From positions 1 through 48,442 of the forward strand of contig JAIUOR010000025.1 of NCBI GenBank assembly GCA_020161795.1: 48,442 bases of DNA, written 5' to 3'. The notes under the pieces are model-generated. The model saw nothing but the letters and a program-made list of their open reading frames with translations. It was not told where the DNA came from and did not search any database. Of this stretch, positions 1 through 6,659 are shown piece after piece (the stretch's first letter is position 1; every line of letters starts with the position of its first letter). Origin of the DNA: Actinomycetota bacterium. Its GTDB lineage: Bacteria > Actinomycetota > Actinomycetes > Propionibacteriales > Propionibacteriaceae. The translations under genes and the position numbers were made by a program.

Positions 1-2
1 CC

Positions 3-27
3 GGCTCATCCGATTTGAGGGTGTAGG
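3..27 (+). repeat. Left terminal inverted repeat of the ISL3 element
   Basis: 25 bp starting GGCTCATCCGATTTG; pairs with 1413-1437 with a single mismatch (A versus T at the sixth base). Confidence 0.88.
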
Positions 28-1316
28 TGGGGTCTGAATCCTCCGGTCTCGAGCAGGCTGCGGGCGATGTAGTTGGTGAGGTTCCGGAAGCCGAGGGCGG
101 ACCCGCGGAGGTGTTCGAGCCGGCCGTTGATCGCTTCACTGGGACCGTTCGAGGTGCCGGGGTGGTCGAAGTAGGCCAGGATGTCATCGGCTCGCTTCTT
201 GAGGGTCCGGCCGAGGGTGACGAGCTCGGTCAGGCCGGCCGGGACACCGCGGCTGATCGCGTCGATGACCTTCTTCAGCGTGACGCGGCCGGCTTGCTTG
301 TCGGGATCCCGGTAGGCGGCGACGACATGTTGATAGACACCCCAGGTGGCCTCGACCTGGACGTGCAGATCGTCGCCGAACATCGTCTCGAGGCGTCGGC
401 GTTGTCTGTCGGTCAGGAGCGCTTCGCCGGTGTGCAACGTGCGGCGGGAGGCGTACAGCGGGTCACCGGAGCGGCCACGGTGCCCGGTCGTTTCTTGCTG
501 GATGCGTTGCCGGCACCGGTCCAGGGCGTCCCCGGCCAACTGGACGACGTGGAAAGGGTCCATGACCTCGACGGCGTCGGGGAGCTTGTCGACGGCGGCG
601 GTCTTGAACCCGGTGAAGCCGTCCATCGCGACGACCTCCACGCCGTCGCGCCAGGCTTTGGGTCGTTGTTCGAGCCAGGTGGTCAGGACCTGTTTGGAGC
701 GGCCCTCCACCATGTCGAGCAACCTGGCCGGACCGGTGTCATCCCTTGTCGGGGTCAGGTCGATGATCACGGTGACGTACTTGTCGCCTTTGCGGGTGTG
801 CCGCCAGGCGTGTTCGTCGACACCGATCACCTTCACACCGTCGAACCGGCCCGGGTCGGAGATCAGGACCCGCTGGCCCTCGGCCAGCACCGCGTCGTTC
901 GCGGTATCCCACGCGACCCCGAGACCTTCAGCGACCCGGGCGATCGTGAGGTGCTGGCACACGATCCCTTCCAACGCCCACCGCAGCCCGCGGCGCGACA
1001 GCTTCGCCCGCGGCTCCGCCGCCAGCGTGGTGTCCTGGCGCCACACCCGGCCGCAGTCGGCGCACCGGTACCGGCGAACCGTGACCTCCAGCATGGTGGG
1101 CCGCCACCCCAACGGTTCGTGCGCGAGCCGCCGCACGACCGTGTCCCGCAGCACGCCCTGCTGGCCGCACTCGTGGCACCAGTCATCAGGTTCCACAACC
1201 CGGCACGCGAGCACGGCCCGCTTCAGCTCGAGGCGCTGCCCAGTCACCACCAGCCCCAACTCGTCAAGACGACAGAACGTCGTCACATCGGGCACGGCGA
1301 AGGTAGCGTTGCGCAC
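6..1316 (-). CDS. ISL3-family transposase
   Basis: A 436-residue DDE transposase that would catalyse movement of the surrounding insertion sequence. The N-terminus carries a zinc-ribbon pair (CHEC near residues 47-50 and CADC near 85-88), followed by a helix-turn-helix region typical of ISL3 proteins. The DDE triad is visible as D167 in GVDEHAW, D232 in AMDGFTGF and E394 in PSEAINGRLEHLRG. Length and the C-terminal FRNLTNYIARSLLE block match the family. The frame is intact, so the element may still be active. Its last residues are encoded by the left terminal repeat. Confidence 0.93.
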   Translation of the reverse strand: MRNATFAVPDVTTFCRLDELGLVVTGQRLELKRAVLACRVVEPDDWCHECGQQGVLRDTVVRRLAHEPLGWRPTMLEVTVRRYRCADCGRVWRQDTTLAAEPRAKLSRRGLRWALEGIVCQHLTIARVAEGLGVAWDTANDAVLAEGQRVLISDPGRFDGVKVIGVDEHAWRHTRKGDKYVTVIIDLTPTRDDTGPARLLDMVEGRSKQVLTTWLEQRPKAWRDGVEVVAMDGFTGFKTAAVDKLPDAVEVMDPFHVVQLAGDALDRCRQRIQQETTGHRGRSGDPLYASRRTLHTGEALLTDRQRRRLETMFGDDLHVQVEATWGVYQHVVAAYRDPDKQAGRVTLKKVIDAISRGVPAGLTELVTLGRTLKKRADDILAYFDHPGTSNGPSEAINGRLEHLRGSALGFRNLTNYIARSLLETGGFRPHLHPQIG

Positions 1317-1412
1317 GTCGAGGTCTTTCAGGTGGAAGGCGTCAGAACCTCCATCCTCGGAAGACCTCGACCCCTACCCGGGCACCGACGCGCCGACCTA
1401 CCTCATCCCAGC

Positions 1413-1437
1413 CCTACACCCTCAAATCGGAAGAGCC
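1413..1437 (-). repeat. Right terminal inverted repeat of the ISL3 element
   Basis: Reverse complement starts GGCTCTTCCGATTTG and continues as in the left repeat. Marks the right end of the insertion. Confidence 0.88.
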
Positions 1438-1715
1438 CGATAACCATTGAGCACGTCATGTCTCTCGCAGGGAGTGGCCAAAGCGACGCGAAGGCAGCAG
1501 CTGTGAATAGGCTCGGCAACTTGGCCTTGCTTGAGAAGCGCCTGAACGTGTCGGCTGGAAGTAAGCCCTTCTCGGAGAAGCGACCGTTCTATAAGGAGTC
1601 TGCCTTTGAGCTCACGAAGCAGATCGCCGCGAAGCGGACATGGGGGCTTACGAACATTAACCGGCGCGCGGCTGAGCTAGCTGAGTTGGCCTGCCTGGCA
1701 TGGCCGCTGAGTTGA
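1438..1715 (+). pseudogene. C-terminal remnant of GmrSD-type (DUF262/DUF1524) restriction endonuclease, cut by the IS
   Basis: About 91 residues are readable from the right IS edge to a stop at 1713-1715. They carry the DUF1524 HNH-like signature: ITIEHVM (the HNH histidine), then RLGNLALLEKRLN, then KPFSEKRPFYKESAFELT and a terminal R..ELAELACLAWP. This is the C-terminus of the GmrSD/type IV family, which cleaves modified DNA. The N-terminal DUF262 part would lie left of the IS, outside the window. No start or promoter is visible, so the fragment should be inactive. Its GC content looks lower than the core genes, fitting acquired DNA. Confidence 0.75.
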
Positions 1716-1764
1716 GTTAGTGCGTAGTTCTCGCGGCGACACCACACGCTTGCAGGGCGCGATT

Positions 1765-2925
1765 TCATGTTTGTAGTTCACCACTCACCAATCGAGACAG
1801 GCGCTCGGCGATCTGGCGGTCTCGGTCCTTTGCGGCGTGCTGGTAGAGCTGGGCAGCCACCGAGGTTGAGTGTCCGAGACGTGCCTGGAGTTCGGCCGTC
1901 GTCGCGCCGACCTGGGCGGCCATCGTGGCGCCGGTGTGGCGGAGGTCGTGCCACTTGAGGTCGTCGCGGCCGGCGGCGGCCTTGGCCTTGGTGAAGTGGC
2001 TGCCCATGACTGAGTGCCACATGTGGCCACGTGCCTCGCCGGGGAAGAGTAGTGAGTTCAGCCCGGGCTGGACGTAGATCTCCAAATGCTCCTCCACGAT
2101 CGGCCAGACGTGGGGCGGAATCGAGACCTCCCGGTAGCCGGCGTCCGACTTCGGCGGGCCGACGACTGCACCGCCGGGCGGGAACGTCACGGCTCGACGC
2201 ACCTTGATCTGGTGAGTCGCCTTGTCGATGTCCTTGCGGCGCAGTTCGGCGAGTTCGCCGTAGCGCAAGGCGCACCACGCAGCGATCCACACCGAGGCGC
2301 GGAGTCTCGGCGGCATGTTGTCGGCGATCAGCTCGATCTCGGCGGGCGTCGCCGGCTCGACCGGACGCTTCGTTGTGGCAGCGCCGGCGCCCCGGATGTG
2401 GACGGGAGACAGCGCGATCAGCTCGTCGTCGACCGCGCTGTTCATGATCGCCCGCAGCAGGCCGTAGGCCTTCGTCCGGGCTCTCGGGGTCACCTTGCTC
2501 AGGCTCGCGTGCCAAGTCCGGACGTCGGCGCGGGTGATCCGCTCGATCGGGCGATTGCCGAAGGTCGGTTCCAGGTAGGTCGCCAGCACCTGGCGGTAGT
2601 CCTTCTGGGTCAGCGCCCGCAGCGGCTCGCCTTTCGAGTTGCGGCGCTCGTCGATCCAGCGGGACGCGTACTCACCGAACAGCTCCCCGGGTTCGGCCTG
2701 CCGTCGAGCCTCCTCGGCGCGCTCGGTGGGCGACAGCCAGCGCTCATTGTCGGTCGCGGCCCGGTCGATCAGCTTCTTCTCGTTGTGCAGCCAGACGATG
2801 GCCGAGTCCTTCACCTCGAAGGTCACCGGGGCCTTGTGCCGGGCCAGGTCGGGGCCGATGAAGCTAGCCTGGTAGCGGCCCGAGGGCAGCTTCCGGATGT
2901 AGCCGAAGTCTCTCCGTCCAGCCAT
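1765..2925 (-). CDS. Tyrosine recombinase / integrase
   Basis: A 386-residue phage-type integrase. It has an N-terminal AP2-like arm-binding segment (GYIRKLPSGRYQASF, residues 8-22), a SAM-like core-binding domain (about 80-180) and a catalytic domain. The catalytic residues are all present: R221 (ALRYGEL), K259 (PPKSD), H326/R329 (HDLRHTGA), H352 (LGHST) and nucleophile Y361 (LYQHA). A GGAGG ribosome site precedes the ATG by about six bases. The gene lies 140 bp from the 3' end of tRNA-Lys and between it and the GmrSD remnant, the usual place for an integrase beside its attachment site. The element therefore extends leftward out of the window. Confidence 0.93.
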   Translation of the reverse strand: MAGRRDFGYIRKLPSGRYQASFIGPDLARHKAPVTFEVKDSAIVWLHNEKKLIDRAATDNERWLSPTERAEEARRQAEPGELFGEYASRWIDERRNSKGEPLRALTQKDYRQVLATYLEPTFGNRPIERITRADVRTWHASLSKVTPRARTKAYGLLRAIMNSAVDDELIALSPVHIRGAGAATTKRPVEPATPAEIELIADNMPPRLRASVWIAAWCALRYGELAELRRKDIDKATHQIKVRRAVTFPPGGAVVGPPKSDAGYREVSIPPHVWPIVEEHLEIYVQPGLNSLLFPGEARGHMWHSVMGSHFTKAKAAAGRDDLKWHDLRHTGATMAAQVGATTAELQARLGHSTSVAAQLYQHAAKDRDRQIAERLSRLVSGELQT

Positions 2926-3064
2926 CTGAGGCCTCCAGATCGTGCCGTTTCGTGCGCTCCGCGTGCGATCTACGTGCGATAAGACAGACTACGTGAGAAA
3001 GCCTTGGCCCACAAGAGCGGTGCGGCTGGGCGCCTATAATCCCTAGTCACTGCGCTGAAACTGC

Positions 3065-3100
3065 TGGTGGGCCCACTGGGAATCGAACCCAGAACCCGCG
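3065..3100 (-). other. Probable attachment site (3' end of tRNA-Lys)
   Basis: The 3' half of tRNA-Lys (T arm, acceptor and encoded CCA) faces the integrase gene. Tyrosine integrases commonly recombine within tRNA 3' ends and restore the tRNA. The matching second copy was not seen in this window and should lie beyond the left edge. Inference from position only. Confidence 0.5.
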
Positions 3101-3140
3101 GATTAAAAGTCCGCTGCTCTGCCTGTTGAGCTATAGGCCC
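3065..3140 (-). tRNA. tRNA-Lys (TTT anticodon), CCA encoded
   Basis: Reverse complement folds as a cloverleaf: 7-bp acceptor (GGGCCTA with TGGGCCC, one G-U), anticodon loop CTTTTAA giving anticodon TTT, T arm CTGGG-TTCGATT-CCCAG, discriminator A and encoded CCA at 3065-3067. It reads toward the integrase gene. Confidence 0.95.
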
Positions 3141-3193
3141 CGGGGTGCATCGTATCGAGCGCTACCGCTGGCGTGCACACTTGAGGTGTGGAC

Positions 3194-3880
3194 ATGGGCG
3201 TGTGGGGCATCGTGGCCGTGCTGGTCATCGGGATCGGCGCGGTGGCCTACGGCTGGCTCTCCGATCGGACGACCGACAAGAACCGCGAGGAAGCGATGCG
3301 GCTCCCGCCAGAGCGCGAAATCCCCCGGTTCGAGGGCCACCAGATCCAGCCGCACTACCTGAGCGAACTGGAGGCGGTCACTCGTCCGGACGGGCTGCCC
3401 GCCACCGATCTCACCGACGCCGAGCGGCAGTCGTTGGGCGAGCGCCTGCCGGGAGCGCCGAGCTTCCCGGCAGGCTGGCCGGCCCGCGAGTTCGTCACGG
3501 ACACGACCTCAGGCTGGTGCGTGCTGGACGCCCCGGCGATCCTGATCTGCACCGACCCGATCACCGCCATGCGCGAACTTCTCCCAGCGGTGAAGCGTTC
3601 CCGCGAGGCCGATCGACCGATGGTGCTCGTCGCTCCGCAGATCGGGCAGGAGGTGCTGACGACGCTGCGGGCCAACTGGGTGCAGGGCACCTTCTCCTGC
3701 CTTCCCCTCCAGGTGGCGGACGCGGCGCACCGGCGTTCGCTGGGGTCGCTGACCGGCGCCCAGCCGGTCAGCTCCGACGACCTACAGGCGGGCTACCTCC
3801 CCGCGTCCCACGTGGGCGGTTGCCAGGCCTGGGTGAGCGATCAGGGCACCTCCTGGGCGCTGCTCGAAGGTCTCAAGTAG
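3194..3880 (+). CDS. Membrane-anchored protein with GroEL apical-domain-like region
   Basis: A 228-residue protein. An N-terminal membrane segment (VWGIVAVLVIGIGAVAYGWL) is followed by a charged linker and, from about residue 100 to the end, a region I can align by eye to the GroEL apical domain. Shared landmarks in order: AILICTDPI (GroEL ILLADKKI), ELLPAV (MLPVLE), RPMVLVAPQIGQEVLTTL.AN ([21 protein letters not shown]), GT, HRRSLGSLTGAQPVSSDDL ([22 protein letters not shown]). No equatorial ATPase domain is present, so it is not a chaperonin. ATG 3194 is preferred over GTG 3188 because GAGG at 3183-3186 is correctly spaced only for the ATG. Function unknown; a tethered substrate-binding module is a guess. 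Confidence 0.75.
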   Translation: MGVWGIVAVLVIGIGAVAYGWLSDRTTDKNREEAMRLPPEREIPRFEGHQIQPHYLSELEAVTRPDGLPATDLTDAERQSLGERLPGAPSFPAGWPAREFVTDTTSGWCVLDAPAILICTDPITAMRELLPAVKRSREADRPMVLVAPQIGQEVLTTLRANWVQGTFSCLPLQVADAAHRRSLGSLTGAQPVSSDDLQAGYLPASHVGGCQAWVSDQGTSWALLEGLK

Positions 3881-3959
3881 CACTCAAGGATTGCGGCGCC
3901 AGGTCTCAACCAACGCTCAAGGTGACTTCAGGGTTCGTTTCGCAGACCCTCAGGCGCCC

Positions 3960-4313
3960 TCAGGCGTAGCCCAGATCGTCGAGTTCGTGATCGTCGATGC
4001 CGAAGAAATGGGCCACCTCGTGCCACACCGTGATCCGCACTTCCTCGACCACCTCGGCCTCGTCCAGGCAGTACCGCAGCAGCGGCCCCCGGAAGATCAG
4101 GATCCGGTCCGGCAGCACCCCTCCGTACCACGAACCCCGCTCTGACAAGGGGATACCGTCGTAGTAGCCGAACAGTTCCGGGTCGGCGGGGTCCGGTTCG
4201 TCCTCCACGACGAGGACGCAGTTCTCGATCAGATCGAGGAAGCGCGCGGGGATCTGTTCGAGTGCCTGCTGCACCAGTTCCTCGAACCGCGCCGGCTCCA
4301 TCTCGACCGCCAT
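3960..4313 (-). CDS. Zincin-type metallopeptidase family protein (DUF1025-like)
   Basis: A 117-residue protein with the zinc-binding HExxH motif HEVAHFFGIDDHEL near its C-terminus, where the two histidines and a downstream Asp/His would bind metal. The N-terminal MEPARFEELVQQALEQIPARF segment is typical of the short bacterial metallopeptidase family PF06262. Start chosen at 4313 after GGAGGG; because that site is very close, the in-frame ATG at 4301 is an equally good alternative. Upstream codons to 4391 do not look coding. Substrate unknown. Confidence 0.8.
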   Translation of the reverse strand: MAVEMEPARFEELVQQALEQIPARFLDLIENCVLVVEDEPDPADPELFGYYDGIPLSERGSWYGGVLPDRILIFRGPLLRYCLDEAEVVEEVRITVWHEVAHFFGIDDHELDDLGYA

Positions 4314-4550
4314 GCCCTCCACGATAGCGGCCTGACTAGGGCGGAAATCACATTCATGTAGTTCACAGCCGACCCTCAGCAAACCCGCCAAATGCCATGA
4401 CGCGGCGGTTCCGGGCTCTCTACAGTCCTGACCGCTGAGGCATCAGGGGCAGGTGTGACACATGGGTCGCACGATTCATGCGCCACGGGGAAGACCTCCC
4501 CCTGAGCCTCATCCCCGACCGAATGACTTCCCCCTGAGGAAAGGGCTGAC

Positions 4551-5897
4551 ATGAGCAAGGCACGGATCGCGATCACGTGGCTGGTTGCCACCGCGCTCCT
4601 GGCCGGCGCTGGCATCACGACCGCGGTGATCGCCACCGCCGCCCCCGCGATCTACACCGTGACCGCTGGCGAGCTGAACGTCCGCAGCGGCCCCAGCACC
4701 TCCACCAAGACCCTGTACACCCTCAAGAAGGGCGCGGCGCTGGAAGCCAAGGGCAAGGCGGCCAAGGGCTGGCAGCCGATCCAGTTCAACGGCACCACCG
4801 CCTACGTCTACGCGAAGTACGTGAAGGTCGCCAAGAAGAACACGACCCCGATCACCAGCAACGTGCCGGCCACCCGGAAGACCTCCGCGAACGTCAACCT
4901 GCGCACGGCGCCCGACCTCGACTCCGAGATCATCCGCGTGATCAAGAAGGGTGCGGCGGTTGCCGCCACGGGACGTTCCCGGGACGGCTTCACCGAGGTG
5001 AAGGTGGATGGCAAGGTTCGCTGGCTCTACACCAAGTACGTCGGAGCGACCACCACGGCCGCGCCCAAGCCGACGACTCCGGCCAAGCCGGCTTCCCCGA
5101 CCGTCCCGGACTCGGTCGCCAACGTGTCCACCGTCAGCACCCTGTCGCTGCGCAGCGATGCCAGCCCGAGCGCGAAGCTGCTGGGCAACATCGAGCCCGA
5201 CACCACGGTGGGCCTCACCGGCAAGCACAGCGGCAGCTACTCCCAGGTCGTCATCGACAAGGTCGTGGCCTGGGTGCTCACCGGCTACCTGGCGGCCGTG
5301 AAGTCCGGCCCGACGGTGACCCTGCCGGCCTCGGTCGGGCTGCGCTACATCAATGCCACCGACGTGAACGTCCGCAAGGCGGCCGACGTCGAGTCGACCA
5401 AGCTGGCCACCCTGCCGCGCGGCTCCGTGCTGCAGGCCACCGGCCCGGAGAAGAACCAGTACACCCAGATCATCTACAACGGCGGGCTCGCCTGGGTTGC
5501 CTCGCAGTACCTCAGCACCACCCCGCCCGGCGCCAGCCTCGGCTCCTCCAGCCTGGACAAGCTCAAGCAGAACGCCAAGGACGCGGTGCTGGTGGTGCGC
5601 GACGAGTTCCCCGAGATCAAGTCCATGTACGGCTGGCGGGCCTCCAGCGCGTACTCCTCCGACCATCCCAACGGCCGGGCGATCGACATCATGATCCCCT
5701 CCTACAAGAAGAACAAGGCCCTGGGCGATCGGATCGCGAAGTACTTCATCGACAACAACAAGTCGCTGAAGGTCAAGTACGTGATCTGGCGCCAGCGCAA
5801 CTTCACCATCACCCGCGGCAAGTGGGTACACATGGCCGATCGTGGGGGCGACACCGCCAACCACTTCGACCACGTGCATGTGTCGTTCCTGAGCTGA
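4551..5897 (+). CDS. Secreted peptidoglycan peptidase with four SH3b repeats and M15-like domain
   Basis: A 448-residue exported protein. Residues 1-33 form a signal/anchor segment. Four bacterial SH3 repeats follow at about 34-92, 108-165, 190-249 and 264-322, each with the NVRSGPS or NLRTAPD type motif and an ending like AYVYAKYV. These modules bind cell wall. The C-terminal domain (about 330-448) carries SDHPNGRAIDI (H372, D379) and NHFDHVHVS (H438, H441, H443), the zinc-ligand pattern of D,D-carboxypeptidase-like M15 enzymes. It likely trims or cleaves peptidoglycan outside the membrane. GAAAGGG precedes the ATG. A strong terminator follows. The 237 bp upstream contain no other gene, only two CCCCCTGAG repeats near 4498 and 4533. 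Confidence 0.9.
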   Translation: MSKARIAITWLVATALLAGAGITTAVIATAAPAIYTVTAGELNVRSGPSTSTKTLYTLKKGAALEAKGKAAKGWQPIQFNGTTAYVYAKYVKVAKKNTTPITSNVPATRKTSANVNLRTAPDLDSEIIRVIKKGAAVAATGRSRDGFTEVKVDGKVRWLYTKYVGATTTAAPKPTTPAKPASPTVPDSVANVSTVSTLSLRSDASPSAKLLGNIEPDTTVGLTGKHSGSYSQVVIDKVVAWVLTGYLAAVKSGPTVTLPASVGLRYINATDVNVRKAADVESTKLATLPRGSVLQATGPEKNQYTQIIYNGGLAWVASQYLSTTPPGASLGSSSLDKLKQNAKDAVLVVRDEFPEIKSMYGWRASSAYSSDHPNGRAIDIMIPSYKKNKALGDRIAKYFIDNNKSLKVKYVIWRQRNFTITRGKWVHMADRGGDTANHFDHVHVSFLS

Positions 5898-5925
5898 CAT
5901 CCCCCCGTCAGTTCAGGTAACAAAC

Positions 5926-5959
5926 GCAACGGCCCGGCATCCCCCCGCCGGGCCGTTGC
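5926..5959 (+). terminator. Hairpin terminator after the SH3b peptidase gene
   Basis: Perfect 13-bp stem GCAACGGCCCGGC / GCCGGGCCGTTGC with an 8-base loop, 28 bp past the stop codon. No T-run follows, as is common in high-GC actinobacteria. Confidence 0.8.
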
Positions 5960-6011
5960 CATCCCCGGCGTACCCGTCCAGCCCGATTAGTGCGCTCCGG
6001 GCGCCGCACCG

Positions 6012-6017
6012 TATAGT
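6012..6017 (+). promoter_or_regulatory. Putative -10 box of tRNA-Glu
   Basis: TATAGT lies 11 bp before the tRNA-Glu 5' end. A -35 is not convincing. Confidence 0.4.
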
Positions 6018-6028
6018 TCACAGGTCAG

Positions 6029-6101
6029 GTCCCCATCGTCTAGCGGCCTAGGACACTGCCCTTTCAAGGCAGCAGCGCGGGTTCGAATCCCGTTGGGGAT
6101 G
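6029..6101 (+). tRNA. tRNA-Glu (TTC anticodon)
   Basis: Cloverleaf with acceptor GTCCCCA / TGGGGAT (one G-U), anticodon loop CTTTCAA giving TTC, T loop TTCGAAT and discriminator G. CCA is not encoded. Confidence 0.95.
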
Positions 6102-6166
6102 CTCGGGGAGGTCAGGCTCCGTTCCGGGTCCGGGCTCCCGATTTCATCCATCCGGAGCAGGTACGT

Positions 6167-6172
6167 TATAGT
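6167..6172 (+). promoter_or_regulatory. Putative -10 box of the tRNA-Asp/tRNA-Phe unit
   Basis: TATAGT lies 42 bp upstream of tRNA-Asp. It repeats the hexamer found before tRNA-Glu. Confidence 0.4.
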
Positions 6173-6214
6173 TTCGGGGCTGGCCAGAAACGGCCAGCAC
6201 GGTCTTGTTTACAA

Positions 6215-6288
6215 GGCCCCGTGGCGCAGTTGGTTAGCGCGCCGCCCTGTCACGGCGGAGGTCGCGGGTTCGAGTCCCGTCGGGGTCG
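6215..6288 (+). tRNA. tRNA-Asp (GTC anticodon)
   Basis: Acceptor GGCCCCG / CGGGGTC, anticodon stem CCGCC/GGCGG around loop CTGTCAC giving GTC, T loop TTCGAGT, discriminator G. CCA not encoded. Confidence 0.95.
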
Positions 6289-6309
6289 CTGGAGCGAAAC
6301 GCTCCATCC

Positions 6310-6383
6310 GGCCAGGTAGCTCAGCTGGTAGCAGCGTTCGCCTGAAAAGTGAAAGGTCACCGGTTCGATCCCGGTCCTGGCCA
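6310..6383 (+). tRNA. tRNA-Phe (GAA anticodon)
   Basis: Acceptor GGCCAGG / CCTGGCC, anticodon stem TTCGC/GTGAA (one G-U) around loop CTGAAAA giving GAA, T loop TTCGATC, discriminator A. It lies 21 bp after tRNA-Asp and is probably co-transcribed with it. Confidence 0.95.
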
Positions 6384-6403
6384 CAGAATCTCTGGAAGAA
6401 AGC

Positions 6404-6427
6404 GCCCGCCCTTCGGCGGGCCTTTTT
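6404..6427 (+). terminator. Rho-independent terminator after tRNA-Phe
   Basis: Stem GCCCGCC / GGCGGGC with a CTTC loop, followed by CTTTTTC. One of the few U-tract terminators in this window. Confidence 0.88.
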
Positions 6428-6609
6428 CGTTCTGTCACCGGGCGAGGGAGCTTGCTCGCTCGCCCGAGGCCAAGGATGGCGTTGCCGATCGAAGCGAGGG
6501 AATACACCCCGCCGGCGGGTCTCGCCCCCGGACCCCGCCGTGGTGCGGCGAGTGCCCGGGCCCGTGCTGGGCGGGCGATCCTGGACGGCGACCTGCGGGC
6601 GTCCAGGAC

Positions 6610-6652
6610 ACGACGACGGGCGGCCCCGGCTTGAGGGACCGCCCGTCGTCGT
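6610..6652 (-). terminator. Hairpin after the oligopeptide ABC operon
   Basis: 14-bp stem ACGACGACGGGCGG / CCGCCCGTCGTCGT starts 8 bp beyond the last stop codon of the operon. The remaining stretch 6428-6609 shows no gene, only a GGGCGAG / CTCGCCC hairpin near 6440-6465. Confidence 0.7.
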
Positions 6653-6659
6653 TCGTTCG

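Larger units (their letters stand above)
3..1437 (-). mobile_element. Complete ISL3-family insertion sequence
   Basis: Imperfect 25-bp terminal inverted repeats lie at 3-27 and 1413-1437 and match at 24 of 25 positions; both share the core CCGATTTGAGGGTGTAGG. They enclose one transposase gene on the minus strand whose stop codon falls inside the left repeat. ISL3 elements usually make 8-bp target duplications, but only two bases precede the left end here, so this cannot be tested. On the right the element abuts the C-terminal coding remnant of a GmrSD-like restriction gene, so it has inserted into that gene. Confidence 0.9.

Noticed and set aside
27-1715. Long plus-strand frame of 562 codons across the IS
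   Set aside because: Its first 470 codons are the antisense shadow of the ISL3 transposase; only the last 91 codons, after the IS edge, look like real (DUF1524) coding sequence.
4392-4550. c-di-AMP (ydaO-type) riboswitch before the SH3b peptidase
   Set aside because: Such switches often precede wall hydrolases in actinobacteria, but I could not find the conserved GGGGAA and paired core sequences.
4509-5900. 463-codon minus-strand frame opposite the SH3b peptidase
   Set aside because: Low-complexity Val/Gly/Asp/Arg shadow of a high-GC gene; no motif, while the plus strand encodes clear SH3b and M15 domains.
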